A stretch of 64,000 nucleotides of DNA from Bacillus ectoiniformans (GCF_016908875.1 NZ_JAFBES010000001.1:62001-126000), one strand, 5' to 3'; shown: positions 52,062 through 64,000, counted from the stretch's first letter. Made by a program: numbers and translations. Notes: generated by a model not told the origin, from the sequence alone.

Positions 52062-55000
52062 GAAAGCACCGCCTCAATTTCTGAAACAAAGTCTGGCTTT
52101 GGCATAGCTTCTGCAGAGAAGATCATTGATTCAAGCACTCTTAAGATCGCTTCTGCTGTATCTAGTGAAGTTAAACATGGCACACCATTTTCGACTGTTT
52201 CACGACGGATTCTGAACCCGTCACGCGCTGGCTGTTTTCCTTTCGTCAATGTATTGATGACAAAGTGAGCCTGGCCATTGCGAATGATATCTAGCATATC
52301 CGGCCCTTTGGCTCCAATTTTTGCTACTGTCATAGCCGGGATGCCTGCTTCATTTAAGAACTCAGCCGTTCCTCGTGTGGCCATCAGCTGGAAGCCAATA
52401 TTATGGAATCTCTTAGCTAGCACCATGGCTTCCACTTTATCTTTATCAGCTACCGTCATTAAGACAGAGCCCTTCGTTGGAATTTTCATCCCGGAGGCTA
52501 CTAGACCTTTATATAACGCTTTTTCTACTGTTGTATCTTTCCCCATGACTTCTCCAGTTGATTTCATTTCAGGGCCAAGAGTGGTATCAACTCGGCGCAG
52601 CTTCGCGAATGAGAACACTGGCACTTTCACAAACACGCCTTGTTTTTCTTCAGCCAGCCCTGTTGAATAGCCCATCTCACTTAAAGAGTGGCCAAGAATC
52701 GCTTTTGTAGCTAAATTCGCCATTGGGATATTCGTGATTTTACTTAAAAACGGAACAGTCCGGCTTGAACGAGGATTTACCTCTAACACATACACTTCAC
52801 CTTTTGAGATGACATATTGAATGTTTAACAAGCCGACAATATTCAGTCCTTTAGCCAATTTAACTGTATACTCAACAATTTGATCTTTTTGCTCCTGTGT
52901 CAGCTGCTGCGGCGGATACACGGCGATCGAGTCACCTGAGTGAACTCCGGCACGTTCGATGTGTTCCATGATGCCAGGAATCACGACATTCGTTCCGTCA
53001 GAGATCGCGTCCACTTCGATTTCTTTTCCCGTAAGGTAACGGTCAATTAACACTGGATGATCCGGGTTCACTTTAACCGCGTTTTCCATGTATTGAAGCA
53101 GTTCTGCTTCTTTATACACGATTTCCATTGCACGTCCCCCAAGTACATAGGACGGGCGCACCAGCACCGGATAGCTGATTTCGTTCGCAATTTCCACCGC
53201 TGCTTCTACTGAAAAAGCTGTTTTTCCGAGCGGCTGCGGAATGTCAAGACTTTGTAATGTCTGCTCAAATTTGTCACGGTTTTCTGCACGGTCAAGATCT
53301 TCCAGGCTCGTGCCTAAAATCTTCACTCCGTGTTCCACAAGCTGTTCTGCTAGATTAATAGCTGTTTGTCCGCCGAACTGCACGACAACACCTTCCGGCT
53401 GTTCTAAGTCGATGATGTGCATGACATCTTCGATTGTCAGCGGCTCGAAGTATAGTTTGTCAGAGATACTGAAATCCGTTGAAACTGTTTCTGGGTTATT
53501 GTTGACAATAATCGCTTCATATCCAGCCTCTTTAATCGCCCATACTGAATGCACTGTTGCATAATCAAATTCAACACCTTGACCGATTCGAATTGGTCCG
53601 GATCCCAGCACCACGACACTTTTGCGGTCTGTCACGATCGACTCGTTTTCATCCTCATACGTTCCGTAGTAATATGGAGTCGCAGATTCGAATTCAGCTG
53701 CACATGTATCTACCATTTTAAATACCGGCACAATTTTATTTTCTTTCCGCCAGTCATAGATTTCCTTCTCAGACGCTCCCCATAGTTTAGCTAAGGTTTC
53801 ATCAGAGAAGCCCATTTCTTTCGCTTCTTTAGCAACTTCCGGCACAAAAGGATTCGCTGCTGCTTCTTTTTCAAACTCGATAATATTCGAGAATTTCTTC
53901 AAGAAGAATAGATCGATTTCGCACCATTCATTCAAAGTTTCAATCGTGATCCCGCGGCGCAGCGCTTCTCCGATATAGAATAGGCGTTCATCGCCAGCTT
54001 TTCTGATTCGCTTCTCAATAAAAGCGTCTTCCTTCTCTTTCAGTTCATCAAGTCCAAGGTGACTCACGCCGCTCTCTAGTGAACGGACAGCTTTTAAGAT
54101 CGACTCCTCGAATGTGCGTCCGATAGCCATTACTTCCCCAGTGGCTTTCATCTGAGTGCCGAGCGTACGGTTCGCTGACTCAAATTTATCAAAAGGCCAT
54201 CTCGGGATCTTCGATACGATGTAATCAAGAGCTGGTTCAAAGCATGCGTATGTTTTGCCTGTTACCGGGTTCATCATTTCATCTAATGTTAACCCTACAG
54301 CAATCTTTGCCGCAAGTTTCGCAATTGGATATCCTGTTGCTTTTGAAGCCAATGCAGATGAACGGCTCACCCGTGGATTTACTTCGATAATATAATATTG
54401 AAAACTGTGCGGGTCGAGTGCCAGCTGAACGTTGCAGCCGCCTTCAATCCCTAGTGCGCGAATAATTTTCAAAGATGTGTTGCGAAGCATCTGATATTCA
54501 CGGTCGCTTAACGTCTGGCTCGGTGCAACTACGATAGAATCGCCTGTGTGAACGCCGACTGGGTCGATGTTTTCCATGTTACAAACCACGATGGCATTAT
54601 CGTTGGAGTCACGCATAACTTCATATTCAACTTCTTTAAAGCCAGCAATACTTTTTTCAAGCAAACACTGTGTTACTGGACTGTATTTCAAACCGCTTGT
54701 TACGATTTCAACTAACTCTTCTTCATTAGAGCAAATGCCCCCTCCAGTGCCTCCAAGCGTGTAAGCTGGACGGACAATCACTGGATAGCCAATCTGTTTA
54801 ACAAAAGCAAAGGCTTCTTCAAGGTTATGAATGATCTCACTTTCTGGTACTGGTTCATTTAATTCATTCATCAATTGACGGAACAGATCTCTGTCTTCTG
54901 CTTGTTCGATGGCTGACAGCTTTGTTCCTAATACTTGAACATTGTATTCTTCCAAAACTCCCGCATTAGCAAGCTCCACTGCCATATTTAATCCCGTTTG

Positions 55001-55276
55001 GCCTCCAAGTGTCGGAAGAACGGCATCTGGGCGTTCCTTTTGAATGATGCGGCTCACAAACTCTAAAGTCAGCGGCTCAAGGTATACGGCATCTGCAATC
55101 TCTGTATCTGTCATAATAGTTGCCGGATTGGAGTTTACCAGGATCACTCGGTACCCTTCCTCTTTTAAGGCGAGACAAGCCTGTGTCCCCGCATAATCAA
55201 ATTCAGCTGCCTGACCGATGACAATCGGTCCTGATCCAATCACTAGAATGCTTTTAATGTCTGTACGTTTAGGCAT
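52058..55276 (-). CDS. pyrAB: Carbamoyl phosphate synthase, pyrimidine-specific large chain
   Basis: Makes carbamoyl phosphate from bicarbonate, ammonia and two ATP. The 1072 residues contain two homologous ATP-grasp halves ([19 protein letters not shown] near 12 and [19 protein letters not shown] near 558) and a C-terminal MGS-like allosteric domain beginning near 930. The ATG is at 55276 and overlaps pyrAA by eight bases. An arginine-specific isozyme, if any, is not in the window. It is full length with no frame break. Confidence 0.99.
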
Positions 55277-56360
55277 TTTGAAGCTCCTTTCCTGCGTTCG
55301 CTTTCATCATGTTGATAAATTTGTCAAATAGCTGATTGTCATCTTCCGGTCCTGGAGATGCTTCAGGGTGATACTGAACTGTGAAGGCCGGATATTCTTT
55401 ATGAGCAAGTCCTTCCACAGTGCCATCGTTTAACGCCACGTGAGTGACTTTCAAGTTCGTTTCTTTAATAGATTCTTCACAAACCGCGTATCCGTGGTTT
55501 TGAGAGGTTAACGCTGTTTTTCCAGTTTCAAGGTCTTTCACAGGATGATTCGATCCGCGGTGACCAAACTTCAACTTAAAGGTGTCTGCTCCAGATGCAA
55601 GTGCAAAGAGCTGATGACCAAGGCAAATGCCGAATATCGGAACTTTGCCGATTAATTGCTGAATCGTTTCAATCGCCTGCGGAACATCTTTTGGATTTCC
55701 CGGTCCGTTCGTCAGCATAATGCCGTCCGGATTAAACTGCATAATCTCTTCTGCTGTTGTATCGTAAGGAACAACAATGACATCACAGTTGCGTTTGTTT
55801 AACTCTCGAAGAATGCCGTGCTTCATGCCGAAGTCCATCAATACTACACGGTGGCCGCGGCCTGGGCTTGGATAAGCCGATTTTGTGGAAACTTGTGATA
55901 CTTGATTGTTTGGCAGCACAGTCGCTTGCAAACGGTGGATCAAGCTTTCTGCATCTTCCTCAAGGGACACAATCGCACCCTTCATCGTTCCGTGCTCACG
56001 GATAATTCTTGTCAGCTTTCTCGTATCAATTCCAGCAATCGCCGGGATATTTTTCATTTTTAAATAAGCATCCAGTGTCATTTCGCTTCTGAAATTAGAT
56101 GGATATTCTGCTGCTTCTTTCACAATTAACGCTTTAACTGCCGGGTGAATCGTTTCAAAGTCATCACGGTTAATGCCGTAGTTGCCGATCAAAGGATAAG
56201 TGAATGTCACAATTTGACCGCAGTATGAAGGGTCTGACAGCACTTCCTGGTAGCCGGTCATACCTGTTGTAAATACAATCTCGCCTGTTGTATCCTTATC
56301 GCTTCCAAAACCTTTTCCGATAAAGATTGTTCCATCTTCTAATACTAGCTGTTTCTTCAT
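55269..56360 (-). CDS. pyrAA: Carbamoyl phosphate synthase, pyrimidine-specific small chain
   Basis: Glutamine amidotransferase subunit that delivers ammonia to PyrAB. The 363 residues have an N-terminal domain ([15 protein letters not shown]) and a class I amidotransferase domain with the nucleophile in [14 protein letters not shown] and the His/Glu pair in QYHPEASPG. The ATG at 56360 follows the pyrC stop with no gap. Confidence 0.99.
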   Translation of the reverse strand: MKKQLVLEDGTIFIGKGFGSDKDTTGEIVFTTGMTGYQEVLSDPSYCGQIVTFTYPLIGNYGINRDDFETIHPAVKALIVKEAAEYPSNFRSEMTLDAYLKMKNIPAIAGIDTRKLTRIIREHGTMKGAIVSLEEDAESLIHRLQATVLPNNQVSQVSTKSAYPSPGRGHRVVLMDFGMKHGILRELNKRNCDVIVVPYDTTAEEIMQFNPDGIMLTNGPGNPKDVPQAIETIQQLIGKVPIFGICLGHQLFALASGADTFKLKFGHRGSNHPVKDLETGKTALTSQNHGYAVCEESIKETNLKVTHVALNDGTVEGLAHKEYPAFTVQYHPEASPGPEDDNQLFDKFINMMKANAGKELQNA

Positions 56361-57644
56361 TTATGCTTCATTCCTTTCCTGCCATACAAGTTTTCCTTCT
56401 GCAAATGTTGCCGTTGCCCATCCGCTGCATGCCCATCCGCCGAATGGAGTGTTTTTTCCTTTGGAAACAAATTCTTTTGCATCTATCTTTTTTTCTTTTT
56501 CAAGGTCAATCAATACAATGTCAGCAAGACTTCCTGCTTCTAATTTTCCATATGGTAAGCCGAAAGCGTTAGCTGGTTTGATCGTCATCCAATCTACCAG
56601 CTGCTTCAATGACATTTTTCCATTTTTTACAAAATGTGTGTACATGAGAGGGAAAGCTGTTTCCAATCCGACAATGCCGAATGGTGCTTTCTCCATGCCA
56701 GCTGCTTTGTCCTCCGCTGTATGCGGCGCATGATCCGTTGCTATGAAATCGATCGTTCCATCTAAAAGACCTTCAATCAGCGCATCTCTATCTGCCCTGC
56801 TTCTTAAAGGCGGGTTCATCTTATAATTGGTGTCACGCCCCGGAATATCTTCATCGCATAAAAGCAAGTGGTGCGGTGTCACTTCAGCCGTCACACGGAT
56901 GCCGGCTGCTTTCGCTTCTCTCACCGTCCGAACCGATTCTTTCGTGCTGATATGGCAGACATGATAATGGCATCCTGCCGCTTCAGCAATTAATACATCC
57001 CTTGCAATATGTACAGATTCACAAATGGAGGGAATCCCTTTTATGTTATTTTCTTTGGCAAATTGGCCATCGTGCACAGCGCCGCCGTAGATCAATGAAT
57101 TGTCCTCACAGTGAGCGACTACAGCTGCATTAAGGTCTGCCGCTTGCTTCATGGCTTCGTACATCATACCGGCTTCTTGTATACCTACGCCGTCATCCGT
57201 GAAAGCAAAGGCGCCAGCTGATTTCAATTTTGCAAAATCAGTCATTTCTTTCCCCGCTTCTCTTATCGTGATAGAAGCATAGGGCAAGACACGAACTTGA
57301 GCCGTTTCTTTAATTCTTTCATTTAGCTTTGTTAAATGCTCTTCTGTATCCGGTACCGGCCTCGTATTAGGCATGGCAGCCACTGTGGTAAAGCCGCCTT
57401 TCGCTGCTGCCTTTGTACCCGTTTCAATCGTTTCTTTTTTCTCTCCGCCAGGCTCGCGAAGGTGTACATGCAAATCAATCAGTCCAGGTGCGATCAGCTG
57501 GCCTTTCACATCAATGATTTCCTCGCCCTTCTCTTCAAGATCGGCTCCCATTTCAGTGATGTGTTTTCCCTGTACTCGAATGTCTTGCTGAATCAGTTCC
57601 CCATTCTCATTAAGAAGTTTTCCGTTTTTTAATAGCCAGCTCAT
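56361..57644 (-). CDS. pyrC: Dihydroorotase
   Basis: Cyclises carbamoyl aspartate to dihydroorotate. The 427-residue class I amidohydrolase has zinc-binding [49 protein letters not shown] and the catalytic aspartate in [10 protein letters not shown]. The start ATG at 57644 with GGAGG lies within the last 35 bases of pyrB, so the two are coupled. Confidence 0.98.
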   Translation of the reverse strand: MSWLLKNGKLLNENGELIQQDIRVQGKHITEMGADLEEKGEEIIDVKGQLIAPGLIDLHVHLREPGGEKKETIETGTKAAAKGGFTTVAAMPNTRPVPDTEEHLTKLNERIKETAQVRVLPYASITIREAGKEMTDFAKLKSAGAFAFTDDGVGIQEAGMMYEAMKQAADLNAAVVAHCEDNSLIYGGAVHDGQFAKENNIKGIPSICESVHIARDVLIAEAAGCHYHVCHISTKESVRTVREAKAAGIRVTAEVTPHHLLLCDEDIPGRDTNYKMNPPLRSRADRDALIEGLLDGTIDFIATDHAPHTAEDKAAGMEKAPFGIVGLETAFPLMYTHFVKNGKMSLKQLVDWMTIKPANAFGLPYGKLEAGSLADIVLIDLEKEKKIDAKEFVSKGKNTPFGGWACSGWATATFAEGKLVWQERNEA

Positions 57645-58539
57645 TTGTCATTCCTCCTTCAAGTAGTTCTTTCAATACAGCCATTCTTACGTATACACCG
57701 TTTTCCATTTGTTTAAAGATTCTCGAACGTTCACATTCTACTAAACTATCCGCTATTTCCACCCCGCGATTAACAGGGGCCGGATGCATAATAATACTGT
57801 TCTCTTTCATGCGTTTTTCACGTTCAATGGTCAGACCGAACAGCTGATGATACTGTTCTTTTGTCATCGCGCTTTCGCTGCCATGACGCTCATGCTGGAT
57901 TCGCAGGAGCATTAACACATCTACTTCTTCAATCAGTTCATCTATATCAGCCACTTCACCGGCAGTTATGTACTCTTCCTCAAACCAATCTGATGGACCC
58001 GCGAAGCGAACATCCGCTCCAAGCTTCCTGAGAGCGTCGGCATTTGACCGCGCCACACGGCTATGTCTGATGTCTCCAACAATTCCCACTTTCAATCCTT
58101 CAAACCTTCCAAACTCCTGCTGGATGGTGAATAGATCTAAGAGACACTGTGTAGGGTGCTGGCCGCAGCCATCCCCTGCATTAATAACCGGGATGTTCAC
58201 TTTATTGATTAACTGATTGTAATATTCATTCTCTTCGTGGCGAATAACGACGGCATTGACACCAATGGACTCAAGCGTGCGAACTGTATCATATAGTGTT
58301 TCACCTTTTAGAACGCTTGAACTTCCTGCTTCAAAAGGAATGACATCAAGCCCAAGTTTTCTTTCAGCCACTTCAAAGCTCATTTTTGTTCTGGTGCTTG
58401 CTTCAAAAAATAAGTTGGCCACAAACGTTTGCTTGCCCGCTTGCCATGATGCGCCTTGAGAAAACTTCTTTGCTTGCATTAATATTAACAGAATTTCATC
58501 TTTATGCATATCCTTAATTGAAACTAAATTTTCTACCAT
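57610..58539 (-). CDS. pyrB: Aspartate carbamoyltransferase, catalytic chain
   Basis: Condenses carbamoyl phosphate and aspartate. I chose ATG at 58539 ([16 protein letters not shown]) with GAGGAGG upstream, giving 309 residues; the longer frame runs into the attenuator. It has the carbamoyl-phosphate motif [12 protein letters not shown] and HPTQCLLDL, then [10 protein letters not shown] and HPAPVNRG. No regulatory chain gene (pyrI) is present, as is normal for Bacillus. It is preceded by an attenuator. Confidence 0.98.
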   Translation of the reverse strand: MVENLVSIKDMHKDEILLILMQAKKFSQGASWQAGKQTFVANLFFEASTRTKMSFEVAERKLGLDVIPFEAGSSSVLKGETLYDTVRTLESIGVNAVVIRHEENEYYNQLINKVNIPVINAGDGCGQHPTQCLLDLFTIQQEFGRFEGLKVGIVGDIRHSRVARSNADALRKLGADVRFAGPSDWFEEEYITAGEVADIDELIEEVDVLMLLRIQHERHGSESAMTKEQYHQLFGLTIEREKRMKENSIIMHPAPVNRGVEIADSLVECERSRIFKQMENGVYVRMAVLKELLEGGMTNELAIKKRKTS

Positions 58540-58557
58540 CGTTATTCCTCCTCCATT

Positions 58558-58680
58558 TTCATAAAAAAAAACACCCATTTCACAAGGGTGTTTTGATTGC
58601 GGCAAACTTGAAGAAGTCCTCTGTAATGCTGCCTGCGATCACCCTTGTATGCCTCTCTGGACATAATTAAAAGGTTGTTT
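58558..58680 (-). promoter_or_regulatory. PyrR-dependent attenuator in front of pyrB
   Basis: The PyrR-binding box TGTCCAGAGAGGC (58651-58664 region) lies on the minus strand, close to the consensus ARUCCNGNGAGGYU. Downstream is an intrinsic terminator (58568-58576 with 58586-58594) with nine T residues. When UMP is high, PyrR binding would favour this terminator. Confidence 0.85.
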
Positions 58681-58689
58681 ATTCATTTG

Positions 58690-58830
58690 TCATCTTTATA
58701 AAAAAACCTCTTTGTACGCTGAAATGGTACAAAGAGGTTGTTCATGCATACTGATTCCCGTATTCATTCGGGTCATGCTGCACTTTTCGTTTCCTCTTTG
58801 CCGGCCTCTCTGGACCTGATTAAAAGAGCA
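58690..58830 (-). promoter_or_regulatory. PyrR-dependent attenuator after pyrR
   Basis: The PyrR box GGTCCAGAGAGGC (58803-58817 region) begins just after the pyrR stop. The terminator stem is 13 perfect base pairs (58705-58717 with 58727-58739), followed by a T-tract. In B. subtilis the equivalent attenuator precedes pyrP; here it leads directly into the pyrB attenuator with no gene between. Confidence 0.85.
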
Positions 58831-58834
58831 TTAT

Positions 58835-59520
<686 letters not shown>

Positions 59521-59538
59521 TCATATTCAACTTATACA

Positions 59539-59567
59539 AGATTACCTGCTATTTATATGTTTGTCAA
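59539..59567 (-). promoter_or_regulatory. Predicted SigA promoter of the pyr operon
   Basis: The perfect -35 TTGACA (59562-59567) and -10 TAATCT (59539-59544) have a 17-base spacer. The -35 overlaps the last codons of rluD, so the pyr promoter begins inside the upstream gene. Confidence 0.75.
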
Positions 59568-60475
59568 TTACTTTCCGACAAATATTTTAAAAGCTGCGTG
59601 AATTCTTCCGGCAGTGGCGCCTCAAACTCTAAATATTCTTCCGTTCTCGGATGAACAAAACCAAGGATGGCTGCATGAAGAGCCTGTCCATTAAGATTTA
59701 ATGTTTTTTTCGGACCATACTTCGGATCGCCGGCAAGAGGAAAACCAATATACTTCATATGGACACGAATTTGATGTGTTCTTCCTGTTTCAAGCACACA
59801 TTCAACTAACGTGAAGTCTTTAAAACGTTCGATCACTTGGAAATGAGTGACTGCATGTTTGCCGCTATCTGCGACCGTCATGCTTTGGCGGTCTTTTTGA
59901 TCTCTGCCGATTGGCGCCTCAATCGTTCCATAATCATGAGGAATGACACCGTGAACAATCGCTTTATACTTTCTTGTGACAGACTTATCAACTAATTGCT
60001 GCACAAGTTTTTCGTGGGCTAAATCGTTTTTAGCGACCATTAAGAGCCCCGAAGTATCTTTATCAATACGGTGAACAATCCCGGGACGCATCACACCATT
60101 AATGCCAGATAAATCTTTACAGTGCGCCATTAGACCATTGACAAGGGTACCTGACAAATGACCTGGTGCAGGATGAACGACCATCCCGCGAGGTTTATTA
60201 ACAACCAGTACGTCACTGTCTTCATAATAGATATCCAAATTCATTTCTTCCGGTTCTACATCCAGCGGTTCTGGTTCTGGCATAGTAATAACCAGCTGAT
60301 CTCCAGACTGACATTTATAATTTGGCTTAACTGAACGGCCGTTTACTGTCACATGCCCTTCTTTCACCCAATCCTGTACTTGTGTCCGTGACCATTCTTC
60401 ATTTAAGCCGGCAATTACTTTATCGATCCTTGCGCCCGCTTCTTCTTCAAGTATGTTGTGCTCCATTTTTTCCAT
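59564..60475 (-). CDS. ylyB: RluD-type pseudouridine synthase (YlyB)
   Basis: Isomerises uridines in 23S rRNA. The 303 residues combine an N-terminal S4 domain (about 12-75, [27 protein letters not shown]) with an RluA-family catalytic domain. The catalytic aspartate is in [18 protein letters not shown] and [12 protein letters not shown] are also present. The ATG at 60475 with GGAG is preferred over 60466. It overlaps lspA by 29 bases. The exact uridines modified cannot be told from sequence. Confidence 0.95.
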   Translation of the reverse strand: MEKMEHNILEEEAGARIDKVIAGLNEEWSRTQVQDWVKEGHVTVNGRSVKPNYKCQSGDQLVITMPEPEPLDVEPEEMNLDIYYEDSDVLVVNKPRGMVVHPAPGHLSGTLVNGLMAHCKDLSGINGVMRPGIVHRIDKDTSGLLMVAKNDLAHEKLVQQLVDKSVTRKYKAIVHGVIPHDYGTIEAPIGRDQKDRQSMTVADSGKHAVTHFQVIERFKDFTLVECVLETGRTHQIRVHMKYIGFPLAGDPKYGPKKTLNLNGQALHAAILGFVHPRTEEYLEFEAPLPEEFTQLLKYLSESN

Positions 60476-60935
60476 TCAATTTCTCCTTTTCTTTCCGTTC
60501 TTCTATAAACATTGCAATCATTAATAATACCACTCCTATGGTTAGCGCGGCATCTGCAATATTAAAAATCGGAAAATCGTAGCTGAATATATAAGTGTTG
60601 ATAAAATCAACTACTTCTTTGCGAAATAATCGATCGATAAAATTTCCAATCGCTCCTCCTAAAAGCAAGGCAAGAGCGCTTTGCATGAGAGGATTATGTT
60701 TCGCTTGCGTTTGCATATAATAAACAATTCCAATGACAACTGCAACTGTTATTAAATAGAAAAGCCAAAATTGGCCTTCAAGCATTCCCCACGCAGCTCC
60801 TCGGTTACGGTGTGAGCTGATGTAGAGAAAATCTTTTATAACCTCCACACTGTCTCCAATTTCCATGCTTTTTACGATCAGCCACTTTGTCCACTGGTCA
60901 AGCAATATTACAAATAACGCCAGTACATAGTACAT
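60447..60935 (-). CDS. lspA: Lipoprotein signal peptidase (signal peptidase II)
   Basis: Aspartyl membrane protease that cleaves prolipoprotein signal peptides. The 162 residues span four predicted membrane helices. The catalytic aspartates are D101 in GNFIDRLF and D128 in FNIADAAL, and the motif HRNRGAAWG is also present. The ATG is at 60935 with GAGGTG. It is followed by ylyB with overlap. The B. subtilis gene ylyA, which lies between ileS and lspA there, is absent. Confidence 0.98.
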   Translation of the reverse strand: MYYVLALFVILLDQWTKWLIVKSMEIGDSVEVIKDFLYISSHRNRGAAWGMLEGQFWLFYLITVAVVIGIVYYMQTQAKHNPLMQSALALLLGGAIGNFIDRLFRKEVVDFINTYIFSYDFPIFNIADAALTIGVVLLMIAMFIEERKEKEKLNGKNGAQHT

Positions 60936-60986
60936 TCAGGCACCTCAATTCAATGAAATTCATGCGTGAATAATTGACCATTACGG

Positions 60987-61019
60987 TGAAAAGAGGTTAG
61001 CACCAGTCACGCTAACCTC
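60987..61019 (-). terminator. Terminator-like hairpin downstream of ileS
   Basis: A perfect 9-bp stem (60993-61001 with 61011-61019) with a nine-base loop is followed by TTTTC on the minus strand. The U-tract is short. It lies between ileS and lspA; I see no clear lspA promoter. Confidence 0.6.
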
Positions 61020-61051
61020 CAGTCAATTCTTACTGCTCCATATACATCGGC

Positions 61052-63820
61052 TTACACTTCAGTATAGTGTTCTGCCACCACATTGCCGCATCGAGGACAA
61101 AGTGTCGGATGATCCGCGTGCTGTCCTACTTCCTCAGAAACAATCCAGCAGCGCTCACAAGTTTCACCCTCGGCTTTTTCAACCACAATAGCTGCGCGTT
61201 CAAGCTTTAATGCTTGTTCAGGAGCTTCATCGATTGAACCGCCGATTTCAAAGCTAGAAACAATAAATAATTGTTTTAAATCTTCATTAATTGAGTCTAA
61301 CAGTTCTTTCGTTTCATCGTTCACAAACAATACGATCTTAGCCGTTAATGATTTACCGATGACTTTAGCATTACGGGCCTCTTCTAATGCTTTTAACACA
61401 TTGTCGCGAAGGTCCATGAATTTTGTCCACTTCACTTTTAATTCTTCAGCCTTCGGAAGCTCTTGATAGTCAGGCATATCCGTCAGCTGTACGCTCTCTT
61501 CAGTAACTTCTGGAACGTATGCCCATACTTCGTCTGCTGTATGAGAAAGAATTGGAGATAAAAGCTTCGTTAATGCAAGCAGCGTTTCATAAAGAACGGT
61601 TTGAATCGCACGGCGATCTTCATGGTTTTCCGGTTCAATGTAGAGAATATCTTTTGCAAAGTCAAGATAGAACGAGCTTAAATCAACCGTGCAGAAATTA
61701 TTAACCGCGTGATAGATCGCTGCAAACTCATAATTTTCATAGTGATTATGCACTTCTTTAATTAGATCATTCAGCTTCACCATCATGAACTGATCCACTT
61801 CACGAAGTTCATTAAACGGCACCGCATTCTCTTTTGGCGTAAAGTCAGCCAGGTTTCCTAGCAAGAATCGGAACGTATTGCGGATCTTACGGTACACTTC
61901 AGCCACTTGCTTTAAGATTGGATCTGACACACGCACATCTGCTTGATAATCCACAGACGCTACCCAAAGACGCAGGATATCTCCGCCAAGCTGGTTCATA
62001 ACCTTAGAAGGAACGACTACATTTCCTAAAGACTTACTCATCTTGCGCCCTTCCCCATCAAGAGCAAAACCATGGCTTAATACGCCTTTATATGGCGCTT
62101 TTCCTGTTACAGCCACACCTGTTGTTAAAGAAGAGTTAAACCAGCCGCGATATTGATCCGAACCTTCTAGGTAAAGATCCGCCGGACGCTGAAGGTCGTC
62201 ACGTTCTTCCAGCACAGCCTGATGAGAAGATCCTGAGTCAAACCATACATCCATGATATCTGTTTCTTTAGAGAACTGGCCATTTGGACTTCCCGGATGT
62301 GTAAATCCTTCCGGCAGCAAGTCTTTTGCTTCCTTTTCAAACCAGATATTTGATCCATGCTCACGGAACATTGCAGACACATGAGCAATTGTTTCATCGG
62401 TAATGATCGGTTCATTATTCTCCGCGTAAAAGACCGGAATCGGAACACCCCATGCACGCTGACGGGAAATACACCAGTCGCCTCTGTCACGAATCATATT
62501 AAACAGACGCGTTTCGCCCCAAGAAGGAATCCACTTCGTTTCTTTTACCGCTTCAAGAAGTTCACTTCTGAATTTATCAATTGAGGCAAACCACTGAGCC
62601 GTTGCACGGTAAATAACCGGCTTCTTCGTGCGCCAATCGTGCGGATAGGAATGAGTGATGAAGTTGAGCTTCAAGAGAGCGCCTGCTTCTTTAAGCTTCT
62701 CTGTAATTGGTTTATTCGCTTCATCGTAAAACAGCCCTTCAAATCCAGGCGCCTCTTCTGTCATTACACCGCGGTCATTCACTGGACATAGTACGTCAAG
62801 TCCATATTTCTTCCCAATAAGGAAATCGTCTTCCCCGTGTCCAGGTGCCGTGTGCACACAGCCTGTACCTGAATCTGTTGTTACATGCTCACCCAGCATA
62901 ACAAGGGAATCGCGGTCATATAACGGGTGCTTAGCTACTACATATTCAAGCTCTGCACCTTTCACTTTTTTCGTTACTTCTGGCGCTTCCCAGCCTGTCA
63001 TAGAAGCTACTTCTTCTAAAAGATCTTCTACTACCACGTATTTTTCGCCATTTGCTTCAGCGACTACATACGTCAGTTCAGGATGCACAGAAATTCCCAG
63101 GTTGGCAGGAATTGTCCATGGCGTTGTCGTCCAGATAATAAATTTTGTGCCTTCTTCAAGCACGCCTTTTCCATCTGTCACATCAAATGTCACATAAATG
63201 GATGCAGAGCGCTTGTCTTGATACTCGATCTCTGCTTCAGCTAGAGCTGATTCGCTTGATGGAGACCAATAAACCGGCTTAAGGCCTTTGTAAATATAGC
63301 CTTTTTTCGCCATATCTCCGAACACTTTAATCTGCTGCGCTTCGTATTCCGGCTTTAAGGTAATATAAGGGTTTTCCCAATCTCCGCGAACACCCAGACG
63401 TTTAAATTGCTCTCTTTGGCTGTCAACTTGCTCATACGCGTATTCTTCACATAATTTGCGGAATTCAGCCACAGTCATTTCTTTTCGCTTAACGCCTTTG
63501 TTCGTCAGCGCCTGCTCAATTGGCAATCCGTGAGTATCCCAGCCCGGCACATAAGGAGCATGAAAGCCGCTCATTGATTTATAACGCACAATAAAATCTT
63601 TTAAAATTTTGTTCAGGGCATGGCCCATATGAATATCGCCATTGGCGTATGGAGGTCCGTCATGAAGTACGAACATCGGTCTGCCTTCCGTGCGCTCCTG
63701 TACTTTTTTATAAATATCCATCTCGTTCCATTTTTCTTGCACTTCTGGTTCGCGCTTAGGTAAATTCCCGCGCATCGGAAATTCAGTTTTTGGCATTAAT
63801 AGCGTATCTTTATATTCCAT
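61052..63820 (-). CDS. ileS: Isoleucyl-tRNA synthetase
   Basis: Class I synthetase that charges tRNA-Ile and edits valine. I chose the second ATG at 63820 ([18 protein letters not shown]) with AGGAGG six bases upstream; the ATG at 63823 is adjacent. The product is 922 residues, as expected for the bacterial type with a C-terminal zinc finger. It has the HIGH motif as HMGH in [15 protein letters not shown], the editing domain between about 190 and 390, KMSKS, an anticodon-binding domain and cysteines in CERCWIV and CPRCG. It is regulated by an upstream T-box. Confidence 0.99.
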   Translation of the reverse strand: MEYKDTLLMPKTEFPMRGNLPKREPEVQEKWNEMDIYKKVQERTEGRPMFVLHDGPPYANGDIHMGHALNKILKDFIVRYKSMSGFHAPYVPGWDTHGLPIEQALTNKGVKRKEMTVAEFRKLCEEYAYEQVDSQREQFKRLGVRGDWENPYITLKPEYEAQQIKVFGDMAKKGYIYKGLKPVYWSPSSESALAEAEIEYQDKRSASIYVTFDVTDGKGVLEEGTKFIIWTTTPWTIPANLGISVHPELTYVVAEANGEKYVVVEDLLEEVASMTGWEAPEVTKKVKGAELEYVVAKHPLYDRDSLVMLGEHVTTDSGTGCVHTAPGHGEDDFLIGKKYGLDVLCPVNDRGVMTEEAPGFEGLFYDEANKPITEKLKEAGALLKLNFITHSYPHDWRTKKPVIYRATAQWFASIDKFRSELLEAVKETKWIPSWGETRLFNMIRDRGDWCISRQRAWGVPIPVFYAENNEPIITDETIAHVSAMFREHGSNIWFEKEAKDLLPEGFTHPGSPNGQFSKETDIMDVWFDSGSSHQAVLEERDDLQRPADLYLEGSDQYRGWFNSSLTTGVAVTGKAPYKGVLSHGFALDGEGRKMSKSLGNVVVPSKVMNQLGGDILRLWVASVDYQADVRVSDPILKQVAEVYRKIRNTFRFLLGNLADFTPKENAVPFNELREVDQFMMVKLNDLIKEVHNHYENYEFAAIYHAVNNFCTVDLSSFYLDFAKDILYIEPENHEDRRAIQTVLYETLLALTKLLSPILSHTADEVWAYVPEVTEESVQLTDMPDYQELPKAEELKVKWTKFMDLRDNVLKALEEARNAKVIGKSLTAKIVLFVNDETKELLDSINEDLKQLFIVSSFEIGGSIDEAPEQALKLERAAIVVEKAEGETCERCWIVSEEVGQHADHPTLCPRCGNVVAEHYTEV

Positions 63821-63867
63821 CATGATCCTCCTAAATTTTTTAATCCTCGATGCAACTAAAAATGAAT

Positions 63868-64000
63868 ACAAAAAAACCTTCTCATCCCAAAAATAAGGGA
63901 CGAGAAGGTTCCCGCGGTACCACCCTGATTAACAGACAGATTGCGCCTGTTCACTTAATCATTCGTAACGTGAATGATGCGCTCCCCTCTACTTATAAGA
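63868..64000 (-). promoter_or_regulatory. Ile-type T-box riboswitch, 3' part
   Basis: The canonical T-box core AGGGTGGTACCGCGG (63912-63926) on the minus strand is followed by an intrinsic terminator (arms about 63876-63887 and 63898-63909, then seven T residues) before ileS. The 5' part of the leader, including stem I and the specifier codon, lies beyond the right edge, so Ile specificity is inferred from the downstream gene. Confidence 0.93.

Overview
The window is a 64 kb stretch of a low-to-moderate GC Gram-positive chromosome from an endospore-forming member of the Bacillaceae. It carries spoVM, remA, fapR, a PyrR-regulated pyr operon, an Ile-type T-box, and a gene order that follows the Bacillus subtilis topA-to-ileS region almost gene for gene. 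I cannot name the species. There are no transposases, phage genes, CRISPR arrays, rRNA or tRNA genes. About 95 percent of the window is housekeeping coding sequence, and all but two genes (rpmB and rqcH) lie on the minus strand, so transcription mostly runs from high to low coordinates.

Layout from the low end. 1-4473: topA (cut by the window edge), dprA, the succinyl-CoA synthetase pair sucD/sucC with its own promoter, and ylqH. 4470-9349: the FliK-like ylqG, rnhB, the ribosome-assembly GTPase rbgA, a type I signal peptidase, and rplS with its own promoter and structured leader. 9486-11721: trmD, rimM, ylqD, khpA, rpsP. 11850-11980: a palindromic intergenic repeat. 11983-19491: ffh, ylxM, ftsY, smc, rnc, acpP (SRP targeting, chromosome condensation, RNase III, acyl carrier protein). 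19582-22867: fabG, fabD, plsX and fapR, under a FapR operator, forming one lipid-synthesis operon with acpP. 22958-28740: recG, sdaAA, sdaAB, fakA, yloU.

28741-30449 is the most mixed part: divergent promoters for yloU and rpmB, the 25-residue spoVM, thiN, a second dispersed-repeat element and tandem terminator hairpins. 30450-42258 reads as one long operon, coaBC-priA-def-fmt-rsmB-rlmN-prpC-prkC-rsgA-rpe, linking coenzyme A synthesis, replication restart, N-formylmethionine handling, rRNA modification, Ser/Thr phosphosignalling and ribosome maturation. 42359-44391: rpoZ, gmk, remA, yicC. A Ca2+ P-type ATPase (minus) and rqcH (plus) are divergent at 44468-48990.

49043-59567 is the complete de novo UMP operon (pyrR-B-C-AA-AB-K-D-F-E) with three PyrR attenuators. 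The uracil permease gene pyrP that separates pyrR and pyrB in B. subtilis is absent, yet both attenuators that would flank it are kept in tandem. The window ends with rluD/ylyB, lspA and ileS, whose T-box leader is cut by the right edge. I found no wholly new system. The points most worth a second look are the pyrR-pyrB junction, the recG terminator/fapR promoter overlap, the rplS leader, the two repeat elements and the SpoVM variant.
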